Shown here: positions 1 through 7,817 of the stretch, piece after piece
How positions within the stretch are numbered: the first letter of the stretch is position 1
Layout: the number at the start of each line of letters is the position of its first letter
Assembly: GCF_000447205.1 (NCBI RefSeq)
Contig: NZ_AUWY01000055.1
Coordinates: forward strand, 1 to 42,049
Direction: 5' to 3'
From: Sphingobium ummariense RL-3
GTDB taxonomy: Bacteria > Pseudomonadota > Alphaproteobacteria > Sphingomonadales > Sphingomonadaceae
Length of the DNA stretch: 42,049 nt
Program-made: the position numbers and the translations under genes
Notes under the pieces: model-generated
What the model was told of the DNA's origin: nothing
The model's database searches: none
What the model saw: only the letters and a program-made list of their open reading frames with translations

Positions 1-1
1 G

Positions 2-1201
2 CGTGCGCGCAAACCCGACGGCGCACCCGCGAAGAAGCCTGCCGCGGCACCCAAGCCGAAGCCGGCGCCCGCAAAGGCCGCACCGGCCAAGGGCGTATCG
101 CTGGATGTGCGGCAGTTCCGGGTGGGCGCGGATGACGACGGCATCCGGTTGGACCGCTGGTTCCAGCGGCACCTGCCCGACGTGACCTTCAACCTGGTGT
201 CGCGCTGGGCGCGCACCGGCCAGCTTCGCGTCGACGGCGCGCGCGCCGCGCCGGGCGACCGTATCGCGGAAGGCCAGACCATTCGCGTGCCCCCGGCCGA
301 GCCCAAGGCGGCGGAAAACGCCAAGCCGCGCCGCGTCCGCCCGCAGCTCAGCGACGACCAGCTCGCCTTCGCCCAGGGCCTCGTCATCCATCGCGACGCG
401 CAGGCGATCGTCATCAACAAGCCGCCCGGCCTCGCGACCCAGGGCGGCACCAAGACCGAGGAGCATGTCGACGGCCTGCTCGACGCGCTGGAATTCGAGC
501 TCGACCAGCGCCCCAAGCTGGTCCACCGGCTCGACAAGGACACGTCCGGCGCACTGCTGGTGGCTCGGACGGCGCGCGCGGCCGCCTATTTCGCCAAGTC
601 CTTCTCCAGCCGCACCGCGCGCAAGGTCTATTGGGCGCTGGTGCTGGGCGTGCCCAGCATCGAGGACGGCATGGTCGAGCTGCCCATCGCCAAGCAGCCC
701 GGCACTGGCGGCGAGAAGATGCATGTGGACCAGGAGGAGGGGCTGCCCGCCCGATCCCGCTACCGGGTGATCGAGCGCGCGGGCAACCGTGCCGCCTGGG
801 TCGAGCTGCAGCCTTATACCGGCCGCACGCACCAGCTGCGCGTCCACATGGCGGCGATCGGCCACCCGATCATCGGCGATGGCAAATATGGCGGCAAGGA
901 CGCGTTCCTGAGCGGCACGATCAGCCGCAAGATGCACCTTCATGCGCGGCGTATCCGCATCGACCATCCCGATGGAGGGCGGGTTGACGTGCGCGCGGAG
1001 CTGCCCGATCATTTCGCCGCGAGCCTGGCCTCGCTCGGCTTCGAAGAGGCGCAGGGCGACCTGCCGCTCGACGATGAGATCGCGCGCGGCCCGACCCGCG
1101 AGGATGAGAAGAAGGCGGCGCGCGCCCATGCCAAGCAGGTGCGCAAGGGCCGCCGGGGTGAACGCCGCTCGCGGGGGGCCGGGAGCACGCGCAAGGGATG
1201 A
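2..1201 (+). CDS. RluA-family 23S/tRNA pseudouridine synthase (5' partial)
   Basis: Isomerises uridine to pseudouridine in structured RNA in the cytoplasm. Visible order: a Lys/Pro/Ala-rich N-terminal tail, an S4-like RNA-binding segment (RLDRWFQRHLP onward), then the RluA catalytic domain with the active-site motif HRLDKDTSG and the later GRTHQLRVH motif; the C-terminus is a basic Arg/Lys/Ala tail. The frame is open to the left edge. A GTG at 107 is a possible start, but the in-frame upstream codons read as the low-complexity basic tail often seen on sphingomonad RluA proteins, so the true start is probably outside the window. The stop overlaps the next start as ATGA, so this looks like the first visible gene of a five-gene operon. 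The family is certain; the exact target (RluC- or RluD-like) cannot be read from sequence alone. Confidence 0.9.
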   Translation, partial: RARKPDGAPAKKPAAAPKPKPAPAKAAPAKGVSLDVRQFRVGADDDGIRLDRWFQRHLPDVTFNLVSRWARTGQLRVDGARAAPGDRIAEGQTIRVPPAEPKAAENAKPRRVRPQLSDDQLAFAQGLVIHRDAQAIVINKPPGLATQGGTKTEEHVDGLLDALEFELDQRPKLVHRLDKDTSGALLVARTARAAAYFAKSFSSRTARKVYWALVLGVPSIEDGMVELPIAKQPGTGGEKMHVDQEEGLPARSRYRVIERAGNRAAWVELQPYTGRTHQLRVHMAAIGHPIIGDGKYGGKDAFLSGTISRKMHLHARRIRIDHPDGGRVDVRAELPDHFAASLASLGFEEAQGDLPLDDEIARGPTREDEKKAARAHAKQVRKGRRGERRSRGAGSTRKG

Positions 1202-1800
1202 CGCCCCGCGCGCCCTATCGCTGGGACGATGAAGCCGCCATCCGCGCCTTCGTCGGCGGGATCGGCTTCGGCCTGCTCTGCGCCACGGACGGGGACCGGG
1301 TCCACGCCGTCCACCTGCCGCTGGTCTGGCTGGACGAGACGCGCATCGGCCTGCATATCCATCGCGCCAACCCGATCGCGCGGCACCTGGACGGGCGGGA
1401 GGCGCTGATCGTCGTCACCGGGCCGGACGCCTATGTCAGCCCCGACTGGTATGGCGAGCCGGACCGGGTGCCGACCTGGAACTATGTCGCGGCCGAACTG
1501 CGTGGCCCGATGCGCGCGCTGGACGCGGCGGAGACCGCCGCCCATCTCGACGCGCTGTCCCACGAGCAGGAGCGGCGGCTCGCCCCCAAGCCCGCCTGGA
1601 CGCGCGGCAAGATGACGGATGGACTGTTCGACCGGATGCTCGCGGGCCTGATCGGCTTCGCAATGCGGGTGGACGCGATGCGCGGCACCGCGAAGCTGGG
1701 GCAGGACAAGTCGCCTGCTGCCCGCGCCGGAGTGGCCGATGCCCTCGACGCGCTGGGCAAGGGGGATATGGCCGGGCTGATGCGGGCGGGCCGGCCATGA
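1198..1800 (+). CDS. FMN-binding negative transcriptional regulator, PaiB family
   Basis: 200 residues, the usual size of PaiB proteins, which have an FMN-binding split-barrel fold; Bacillus PaiB is described as a negative transcriptional regulator. Family signatures include HAVHLPLVW near residue 38, HIHRANP near residue 58, then YVSPDWYG and VPTWNY around residues 80-100, and a C-terminal helix with KLGQDKS. The ATG at 1198 overlaps the upstream stop (ATGA), which fixes the start. A flavin-binding role is inferred from family membership; whether it regulates transcription or acts as a small flavin oxidoreductase is not known. Confidence 0.85.
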   Translation: MTPRAPYRWDDEAAIRAFVGGIGFGLLCATDGDRVHAVHLPLVWLDETRIGLHIHRANPIARHLDGREALIVVTGPDAYVSPDWYGEPDRVPTWNYVAAELRGPMRALDAAETAAHLDALSHEQERRLAPKPAWTRGKMTDGLFDRMLAGLIGFAMRVDAMRGTAKLGQDKSPAARAGVADALDALGKGDMAGLMRAGRP

Positions 1801-2456
1801 CCAACCGTCTTGTCGTGTTCGATTGCGACGGCACGCTGGTCGACAGCCAGCACAGCATCTGCACCGCCATGACCCGCGCCTTCGAGAGCGCTCGGCTGAC
1901 GCCGCCCGACCGGCTGGCGATCCTGTCGGTGGTCGGCCTGTCGCTACCCCATGCGATCGCCCGACTGCTGCCAGAGGCGGAGGCCGATTTCCACGACCAT
2001 CTGTCGGACCGCTACAAGCAGGCCTTCCACCAGCTTCGCGCTGAAAAGGCGGTCAGCGAGCCGCTCTATCCCGGCATCGCCGACCTGATCCGCGATCTCG
2101 ACGCGCAGGGCTGGCTGCTGGGCGTCGCGACCGGCAAGTCCGACCGGGGCCTCGGCCTGTGCCTCGCCCACCATGGCATTGCCGGGCATTTCGTCACGCT
2201 CCAGACCGCCGATCGCCACCCGTCGAAGCCGCATCCCTCGATGCTGCTGACGGCGATGGCGGAAGCGGGCGCTGCGCCGGAAACCACGGTGATGATCGGC
2301 GACACCCGCTTCGACATCGACATGGGGCTGGCCGCCGGGGTGCGCTCCATCGGCGTCGGCTGGGGCTACCATCCCCCGCACGAACTCGCCGAAGCGGGAG
2401 CCCATGCCGTCGCGATGGACAGCGCCGAATTGCGCCGCCATATCGGCACGCCATGA
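1797..2456 (+). CDS. HAD-superfamily hydrolase, subfamily IA (phosphoglycolate phosphatase-like)
   Basis: 219-residue cytoplasmic phosphatase-type HAD protein. Motif I is FDCDGTLVDS at residues 8-17 (Asp nucleophile and acid/base), the cap domain spans roughly residues 18-85, motif II is the VATGKS segment near residue 104, motif III lies around HPSKPHP, and motif IV is MIGDTRFDID near residue 165. It resembles Gph/PgmB-type phosphatases. The substrate cannot be assigned; phosphoglycolate is only the generic guess. Its start and stop both overlap neighbours as ATGA, so it is translationally coupled within the operon. Confidence 0.88.
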   Translation: MTNRLVVFDCDGTLVDSQHSICTAMTRAFESARLTPPDRLAILSVVGLSLPHAIARLLPEAEADFHDHLSDRYKQAFHQLRAEKAVSEPLYPGIADLIRDLDAQGWLLGVATGKSDRGLGLCLAHHGIAGHFVTLQTADRHPSKPHPSMLLTAMAEAGAAPETTVMIGDTRFDIDMGLAAGVRSIGVGWGYHPPHELAEAGAHAVAMDSAELRRHIGTP

Positions 2457-2710
2457 CCGACACGCCGCCCATTCCACCCGTCGATCCGGAAAAGGTCGCC
2501 CGCCAGCGCTTCTTCGCGATCGGCCTGTTCCGTCTGTCCGGCGCCTTCATCGTGATGTTCGGCTTCCTCGTCCTGATGCAGCGCTTCGGCTGGGTGCAGG
2601 GCGGGAAGGCCAAGGCGATGGGCACGATCCTGGTGCTGGTCGGCCTGTTTCAGTTCGTCGCGGTGCCGCGCCTGCTGCTCGCGCTTTTCCGCCAGCGTCC
2701 GCCGCAATGA
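2453..2710 (+). CDS. Small two-helix inner-membrane protein
   Basis: 85 residues. A Pro-rich cytoplasmic start is followed by two hydrophobic segments (about residues 20-42 and 56-78) separated by a Gly/Lys-rich turn, and a short basic tail. ATG at 2453 overlaps the stop of the HAD gene, and its own stop overlaps the start of the ATP12 gene. I do not recognise a named family. Position immediately before an ATP synthase assembly chaperone suggests, as inference only, a housekeeping membrane role. Confidence in the gene is high because of the tight coupling on both sides and the coherent hydrophobic pattern. Confidence 0.8.
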   Translation: MTDTPPIPPVDPEKVARQRFFAIGLFRLSGAFIVMFGFLVLMQRFGWVQGGKAKAMGTILVLVGLFQFVAVPRLLLALFRQRPPQ

Positions 2711-3402
2711 AGCGCTTCTACAAGGATGTGACGGTGGTGCCGGGGGAAGGCGGCCTTGGCGTGCAGCTGGATGGCCGCCCCGTGCGCACGCCCGCCCGCG
2801 CTCTGCTGGCGCTGCCCACCCCCGCGCTGGCGGAGGCGGTGGCGGACGAATGGCGCGCGCAGGGCGAGACCGTCGATCCCCGCGCCATGCCGATCACCGG
2901 CCTTGCCAATGCCGCGATCGACCAGGTGGCGCCGAACCATGTCGCCTTTGCGCAAGGGGTGGCACGCTATGGCGAAAGCGACCTGCTCTGCTACCGAGCG
3001 GAAGGGCCTGAGGCGCTCGTCGCCCGGCAGGCCGCGGCCTGGGATCCTCTGTTGGCATGGGCCGAGCAGCGATATGGTGTGCGTTTCCGCACGACGCAGG
3101 GCATCCTCCCCGTCGCGCAGCCCGGCGAGACGCTGGAAAGGCTGCAGGCGGTCGTGGCGGCGTTCGATCCCTTCACCCTTACCGGACTGTCGACGCTGGT
3201 GACGCTCACTGGATCGCTGGTTTGTGGATTGGCGGTGGTCGAGGGTGGCCATGACTCCGATTCCATCTGGGCGGCGGCTGAAATCGACGAGCGCTGGCAG
3301 GTCGAATTGTGGGGCGAAGATGCGGAAGCCGCGGCACGTTCGTCGCGGCGGCAGAGCGAATTTTCCATGGCACGAGCCTTTTGCGGGATGACTCGAGCCT
3401 GA
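2707..3402 (+). CDS. ATP12-family F1-ATPase assembly chaperone
   Basis: 231 residues, typical for alphaproteobacterial ATP12 proteins. The mitochondrial orthologue binds the F1 alpha subunit and helps assemble the F1 hexamer. Recognisable features: MKRFYKDV at the N-terminus, the conserved DGRPVRTPAR segment around residue 22, PLTALANAAIDQ-like sequence (here PITGLANAAIDQV), YGESDLLCYRA near residue 90, WDPLLAWAEQRYG near 115, and DERWQVELWGED near the C-terminus. ATG overlaps the upstream stop as ATGA. It is the last gene of the operon; the next gene has its own Shine-Dalgarno and follows about 100 bases later. Confidence 0.92.
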   Translation: MKRFYKDVTVVPGEGGLGVQLDGRPVRTPARALLALPTPALAEAVADEWRAQGETVDPRAMPITGLANAAIDQVAPNHVAFAQGVARYGESDLLCYRAEGPEALVARQAAAWDPLLAWAEQRYGVRFRTTQGILPVAQPGETLERLQAVVAAFDPFTLTGLSTLVTLTGSLVCGLAVVEGGHDSDSIWAAAEIDERWQVELWGEDAEAAARSSRRQSEFSMARAFCGMTRA

Positions 3403-3505
3403 AAGGGTTGGGAACCGCCTGCCTATCTTGTTCATTGTTTCTGCTACGGGACGGGTTTTTCGTCCGCTCCGACGCATCTGTCGAAACGTCCAAGGAGACC
3501 AGACG

Positions 3506-4225
3506 TTGTTGCGCCCTTGCCTTTCCGCCTTCCTGATTTTCGCCGCTCCCGTGGCGGTCGCCGCGCCCGCCTTCGCGCAGGATGCCGCAGCGCCTGCCGC
3601 CGCGCAGATGACCCCCGAGCAGATCGCCGCCTTCAACCAGGCCGTCACGGATTTCACCGCCGGCCAGACCGCCCAGCAGGCGGGCGACAACGCGACGGCA
3701 GTAGCGAAATATGATGCGGCCCTGCCCGCCATCCGCACTGCGGTGGAGGTCGATCCGTCGAAGATCGACAATGTGAACTTCCTCGCCAATGCCCTTTATG
3801 CCGATGCCGCCGCTTATGGCGCGCAGGGCCAGATGGACAAGGTGATCGCGCTCTACGGCGAATCCCTGCCCCACTGGCGCAAGGTGGTGGAGGCAAAGCC
3901 CACCGACACAGCCAGCCGCAACATCCTGGCGGGCATCCTGATCCAGATGGGCAACCAGAAGCTGGGCGCGCAGGACAAGGCCGGCGCCGATCCGCTCTAT
4001 CAGGAAGCGCTGACTCTCGCCCGCAAGTCGGTTGCGGAAAACGGCACCGACAAGGTGAACAAGAACATCCTGCTGTCCGCCCTGATCGGCGCCAGCCAGA
4101 CGGCGAACGATCCCGCACTGCAGACAGAGGCGCTGGACCTGGGCAAGTCGATGATGGCCGACGGCACGATCGACGCGATGAACAAGCCCTCGATCGAGGC
4201 GATGACCGGCCAGAAAACGGGCTGA
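3506..4225 (+). CDS. Exported TPR-like repeat protein of unknown function
   Basis: 239 residues from a TTG start at 3506, chosen because AAGGAG at 3492-3497 lies eight bases upstream and the protein then begins with a textbook Sec signal peptide (hydrophobic LSAFLIFAAPVAVAA, cleavage near AFA-QDA). The longer reading from an ATG at 3428 would put a charged 26-residue extension in front of the signal. The mature part is Ala/Gln-rich and entirely helical in appearance, with several TPR-like stretches such as DNATAVAKYDAALPAI and QMDKVIALYGESLPHW. Probably periplasmic. No enzymatic motif is seen. Similar alanine-rich TPR proteins are common and mostly unnamed in sphingomonads. Confidence 0.78.
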   Translation: MLRPCLSAFLIFAAPVAVAAPAFAQDAAAPAAAQMTPEQIAAFNQAVTDFTAGQTAQQAGDNATAVAKYDAALPAIRTAVEVDPSKIDNVNFLANALYADAAAYGAQGQMDKVIALYGESLPHWRKVVEAKPTDTASRNILAGILIQMGNQKLGAQDKAGADPLYQEALTLARKSVAENGTDKVNKNILLSALIGASQTANDPALQTEALDLGKSMMADGTIDAMNKPSIEAMTGQKTG

Positions 4226-4234
4226 GCAACCGGC

Positions 4235-4259
4235 ATCCTTCCCCCGTGCGGGGAAGGAT
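4235..4259. terminator. Perfect hairpin between convergent genes
   Basis: A 10-bp perfect inverted repeat (ATCCTTCCCC / GGGGAAGGAT) with loop CGTGC sits in the 39-base gap between two convergent genes. It can serve as a terminator in both directions although no T-run follows on either strand. Hairpins of this CCCC-GTGC-GGGG style are dispersed in many alphaproteobacterial genomes. Confidence 0.6.
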
Positions 4260-4264
4260 CGCCC

Positions 4265-4951
4265 TCAGGCTGCGGCGGGGCCGTTCAGCTTGTCGGCATA
4301 AAGCAGGCGGCCCGGTCCCATCAGGCCCAGCAGCTGCGGCAGCATGTGCGGCGCCACGGCGAAGCAGCCTTCGCTGCGGCCGATCTTGCCCCAGCTCGCG
4401 ATGTGATCCTCGCTGACATAATCGGCGCCATGGATCACGATGGCGCGCATTTCCGCATTGTTGTTCTGCGGGTCGAGGCCTGCCAGGCGCATCGCCCGGC
4501 CATGCTGGCCTTCGTACAGCATCCCGGTCTTGAACGTGCCGGATGAGCTGGCGAGCGAATTGGGTTTATTGGAGAAGCTCTGCAGCCAGCCCGAATGCTC
4601 GGGGTCGGACCCGCGCCCGTGGGCGACGAGATAGGAGCTGGTCTGCCCGCCGAGCAGATCGACGACGTGAAACCGCAGGTCGCGCGAAGCGGCGTTGAAG
4701 TCGGCGATGGCGACCCGGTCCCGCAGCTCGAAGGAGCCGGCATGGAGGTCCAGCGCCGCCTTGGCGCGCTCCAGCAGCGGATACCAGGGCTTGTTCGCCA
4801 GCGGGTTGGCCGCAGGCGCGGCAGGAACCGGCGACGGGGCCGGCTGCGGCGGGAAGGGGGAAACCGGAAGGGCGGCTTTGCCGACGCTATCGGTGAGACA
4901 AGACAGGGCGAGCCCGCTGAAAGCGAACTTCATGAAATTGCGGCGATCCAT
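4265..4951 (-). CDS. Murein L,D-transpeptidase catalytic-domain protein (YkuD_2 type), Tat-exported
   Basis: 228 residues. The N-terminus carries a twin-arginine motif (DRRNFMK) and a hydrophobic stretch, so Tat export is likely. After a Pro/Ala-rich linker (about residues 28-50) comes a YkuD_2 domain with HGRGSDPEHSG near residue 100, the His in VIHGADYVS and the catalytic cysteine in GRSEGCFAV (Cys196). Members of this family are predicted to act on peptidoglycan peptide stems or related acyl transfers. It follows a small lipoprotein gene and a second, unrelated L,D-transpeptidase on the same strand. Function on a specific peptidoglycan bond is inferred. Confidence 0.87.
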   Translation of the reverse strand: MDRRNFMKFAFSGLALSCLTDSVGKAALPVSPFPPQPAPSPVPAAPAANPLANKPWYPLLERAKAALDLHAGSFELRDRVAIADFNAASRDLRFHVVDLLGGQTSSYLVAHGRGSDPEHSGWLQSFSNKPNSLASSSGTFKTGMLYEGQHGRAMRLAGLDPQNNNAEMRAIVIHGADYVSEDHIASWGKIGRSEGCFAVAPHMLPQLLGLMGPGRLLYADKLNGPAAA

Positions 4952-5003
4952 GTCCGCAATATAACAAAGCGGCAGCCCCCGTCCAAGGCCGCCAGAACGC
5001 GCA

Positions 5004-5303
5004 TCACTCGCCCGAGTTGCTCGCTTCGTCCGCGCTTTGCCCCGTTTCGCCGTCGAGGCGCGACGTCATGCCGCTGGCTTCCGCGTCGTCCTGGATCTGT
5101 TGCTGCTCGGAAACCGACGGCGGCGGGGCCGGAGTCGCGACCGCATTGTTGGACGGCTCTGGCGCGGCCTCGGGTTCCTCCACCACGATATTTTCGACCG
5201 GCGGCTCGACCAGATTGTTGGTCGCCGCCGGCTCTTCCGGCTTCTTGCCGCAGGCCGACAGGGCCAGCGCGGCGGCCAGGGAAACGAGCATGATCTTGCG
5301 CAT
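5004..5303 (-). CDS. Small acidic lipoprotein of unknown function
   Basis: 99 residues. The signal peptide ends in LALSAC with the lipobox cysteine at position 18, so it should be modified by Lgt (which is encoded in this window). The mature part is short, acidic and Pro/Asn/Glu-rich (repeated EEP, NN and PPP runs), with no fold evident; it looks like an intrinsically disordered tether. The start is only a few bases after the stop of the upstream L,D-transpeptidase, so the two are probably cotranscribed and perhaps coupled. A longer reading from 5405 overlaps the transpeptidase and lacks a signal at its N-terminus, so it was rejected. Partnership with the flanking transpeptidases is inference from position. 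Confidence 0.75.
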   Translation of the reverse strand: MRKIMLVSLAAALALSACGKKPEEPAATNNLVEPPVENIVVEEPEAAPEPSNNAVATPAPPPSVSEQQQIQDDAEASGMTSRLDGETGQSADEASNSGE

Positions 5304-5307
5304 GGGG

Positions 5308-6774
5308 TCAGTCCTTCGATGCGAGGGCGGGGGAGGGCGCGGCCGTGGGATCGAGCCGGCGGCTCGACGCCTCGATCTTCGACGCGAGCAGCTTGTCCCA
5401 GCCATAGGGGTCGGAACGGAAGTTCATGGTGCCGTTCGCGCTGGCGAAGGCGGTCCAGTAGAGCAGATAGACCGCCACCTGGCTGGGCAGCGACACCCGC
5501 TGCGTCTTGCCCGTGTCGATCAGTTCCTGGACCTTGCCGGCGAGGTTCGGGTCGGCCGCGACCATCAGCTCGGCCAGCGGCACCGGCTTTTCCAGCCGGA
5601 TACAGCCATGGCTCGCCAGCCGGTCATAGCTGGAGAACTTCCCGCGCGACGGCGTATCGTGCAGATAGACGGCGAAGGGATTGTCGAAGTCGAACTTCAG
5701 CCGTCCGAGCGCGCTGTTCGGCCCGGCGGGCTGGACGATGCGCTCGCCGCCGCCCGGCGTGCCGACGATCTTGTAGCCCTGCCGAATCAGCGTTGCACGC
5801 CCCTTGGGCCACAGTTCGCGCTTGGCAATCGAGGCGGGCACGTTCCAGGGCGGATTGACGACGATCGAATGGATGTTGGACGACAGCATCGGCGTCTGGT
5901 TGTCCGGGCTGCCGGTAACGGCGCGCATCGACTTGACCGGCTGGTCGCCCTCGAACACCGTCAGGACCGCCGCCGCGATGTTCACCTGCACGCGGTTGAC
6001 CGGCAAGGTGCGCGGCATCCAGCGCCAGCGTTCCATATTGGCCATGATCGCGCCGATGCGCTCGTCGACGGGCACGTTCAGTTCCTTCAGCGTCCGCGCA
6101 TCGAGCAGGCCGGTGGGATTGAGCCCGTAGCGGCGCTGGGCGCGCTGCAGCACGTCGCTCAGCGGCTCGGCCGGGGTCACCGCGGGATCCTCGATGGCGA
6201 TGCGCTTGCGCACCGCGTCGGGCGAAGAGTCGGCGCTCAGCATCGGCCAGCCGCCCTTGTCGCGGATGCGCTCATAGGTGGCGAGCCCCTTGCGCAAGCC
6301 GTCATAGCCCGCATAGGGCGGCGTCAGGCCGGCCGCCCATTGCGGCAGCCGATCCTCGGCTACCGCGCGGGCGAGCGCGGGGCGTGGGTCGACCGGCGTC
6401 GGGCGCAGCGCCCAGACGTTCAGGAAATCGGCGCTGTCGACCCGGCCGGTGCCCAGCGCCTTGGCCCGGTCAACCAGGGCGGTGATCAGCGCCTGGCCGG
6501 TCAGCGGCCCGGTCGCCCGGGCGCGCGCCATCAGTCCCTGTTCCGCGCCCTTCTGCAGCCAGTCGTTCGCCCAGGCCTCCTGTGCAGGGGACAGCGGCGG
6601 GATCGGTACCGGCGGGGGCACGATGATGGGCGGCGGCAGGACGGCCGGAGGTGTAGCCGGGGATGCGGCGGGGGGCAGGATCGACGTGGGGGCAGGGGGC
6701 TGTGCGATCGCCGGGAGGGCTATGGACAGCAGCAGCGGCAAGGTCGAAAGGCGGATCATATCGGGACGGTTCAT
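5308..6774 (-). CDS. L,D-transpeptidase, YcbB/LdtD-like
   Basis: 488 residues. Sec signal (LPLLLSIALPAIA), a long Pro-rich linker, an N-terminal scaffold domain (about 60-220), a peptidoglycan-binding-like segment (LQRAQRRYGLNPTG), then the YkuD catalytic domain with VNPPWNVP and the SHGCIRL active site (His389, Cys391). This architecture is that of LdtD/YcbB enzymes that form 3-3 crosslinks in peptidoglycan. Start 6774 was chosen because it directly precedes the signal peptide; ATG 6759 is an alternative. The same frame runs further upstream through the divergent deacetylase gene, which is a shadow. Likely operon with the lipoprotein and YkuD_2 gene downstream. Confidence 0.9.
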   Translation of the reverse strand: MNRPDMIRLSTLPLLLSIALPAIAQPPAPTSILPPAASPATPPAVLPPPIIVPPPVPIPPLSPAQEAWANDWLQKGAEQGLMARARATGPLTGQALITALVDRAKALGTGRVDSADFLNVWALRPTPVDPRPALARAVAEDRLPQWAAGLTPPYAGYDGLRKGLATYERIRDKGGWPMLSADSSPDAVRKRIAIEDPAVTPAEPLSDVLQRAQRRYGLNPTGLLDARTLKELNVPVDERIGAIMANMERWRWMPRTLPVNRVQVNIAAAVLTVFEGDQPVKSMRAVTGSPDNQTPMLSSNIHSIVVNPPWNVPASIAKRELWPKGRATLIRQGYKIVGTPGGGERIVQPAGPNSALGRLKFDFDNPFAVYLHDTPSRGKFSSYDRLASHGCIRLEKPVPLAELMVAADPNLAGKVQELIDTGKTQRVSLPSQVAVYLLYWTAFASANGTMNFRSDPYGWDKLLASKIEASSRRLDPTAAPSPALASKD

Positions 6775-6828
6775 GGCGGTGCAGATAACGCAAAGACTTG
6801 ACAGTTGGAATCGCGAGTGCGGAAAAAG

Positions 6829-7755
6829 ATGATGCTGCACGTCGTTCACCATCCGGCCTATGTCTCTCCGGCAACAGGCGGGGGCACCTTCCGCTTCGAC
6901 AAATATGGTCTCGTCATGGACGCGCTGCGGGAAAGCGGCGCGGCGATGCGGGTGCACGAGCCCGATCCGATGCCGCTTTCCTGGATCGAGGCGGTGCACG
7001 ATCCCGCCTATGTCGGGGAGGTGGCGACCCTGTCCGTCCCGCCCGCCAAGGAACGGCGCATCGGCTTCGCCGTCACCGAACGGGTGATGCGGCGGGCGAT
7101 GCTGTCGCCTGGCGGCACATGGATGGCGGCCAGGCTGGCGCTGGTCCATGGCTATGCCGCCAATGCGGCCGGGGGCAGCCATCACGCGCTGCACCACACC
7201 GGCGCCGGCTATTGCGTCTTCAACGATCTTGCGATCACCGCACACCGGCTGATCGAGGAAGGGGACGCGCGGCGCGTCCTGATCCTCGACCTCGACGTGC
7301 ACCAGGGCGACGGCACGGCGGCCTTGATGGCGGGACGCAGCGACGTGTTCACCCTGTCGGTCCACGCGGAAAGGAACTTCCCGGTGCGCAAGGCGCGATC
7401 CTCGCTGGACGTACCGCTGCCGGACGGGACGGGAGATGCCGCCTATCTCGCCCTGCTGGCCGATATCCTTCCGCCGGTGCTGGACGATTTCGCACCCGAC
7501 CTCATCCTCTACCAGGCCGGCGTCGATACCCATGCCGACGATCGGCTGGGCCGGCTGGCGCTCAGCGACGAAGGGCTCGACGCGCGCGACCGCTTCGTCA
7601 TGCGCATGGTGAAGGCGCGGGGCGTCCCGCTCGCCAGCACCATGGGCGGCGGCTACGGCGCCGATCGCATGGCGGTGGCCAGCCGCCACGCGGCCTGCAT
7701 GGTGCGGCTGGCGGAGGAGGCGGGTGGGTGGCTTGCGAATCGAGCCGGAGCCTGA
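6829..7755 (+). CDS. Histone deacetylase-superfamily (acetoin utilisation/APAH-type) hydrolase
   Basis: About 308 residues. Zinc-dependent amidohydrolase fold with the full active site: HH pair in GGSHHAL (118-119), zinc ligands in [10 protein letters not shown] (Asp156, His158), third ligand in AGVDTHADD (Asp233) and the MGGGYG tyrosine loop near the end. Bacterial members deacetylate polyamines, small amides or acetyl-lysine; the substrate is not identifiable here. Start: ATG 6829 and ATG 6832 are adjacent; GTG 6817 and TTG 6805 are further options. A perfect TTGACA at 6798-6803 lies just upstream, which argues against the earlier starts. Divergent from the L,D-transpeptidase across about 54 bases. 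Confidence 0.88.
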   Translation: MMLHVVHHPAYVSPATGGGTFRFDKYGLVMDALRESGAAMRVHEPDPMPLSWIEAVHDPAYVGEVATLSVPPAKERRIGFAVTERVMRRAMLSPGGTWMAARLALVHGYAANAAGGSHHALHHTGAGYCVFNDLAITAHRLIEEGDARRVLILDLDVHQGDGTAALMAGRSDVFTLSVHAERNFPVRKARSSLDVPLPDGTGDAAYLALLADILPPVLDDFAPDLILYQAGVDTHADDRLGRLALSDEGLDARDRFVMRMVKARGVPLASTMGGGYGADRMAVASRHAACMVRLAEEAGGWLANRAGA

Positions 7756-7817
7756 GATCAGAAGGGAGGGAAGCGGCACCATGGGGCATGCGGTTCGCTC
7801 CGACCGATAGGGGGGTT

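Noticed and set aside
5017..6801. A 594-codon plus-strand open frame opposite the L,D-transpeptidase
   Set aside because: Antisense shadow; the opposite strand has a signal peptide and the catalytic SHGCIRL motif.
6798..7817. N-terminal extension that would fuse about 340 residues to the DUF3857 protein
   Set aside because: It overlaps the histone-deacetylase-like gene out of frame, has no conserved sequence, and a good signal peptide begins at 7818.
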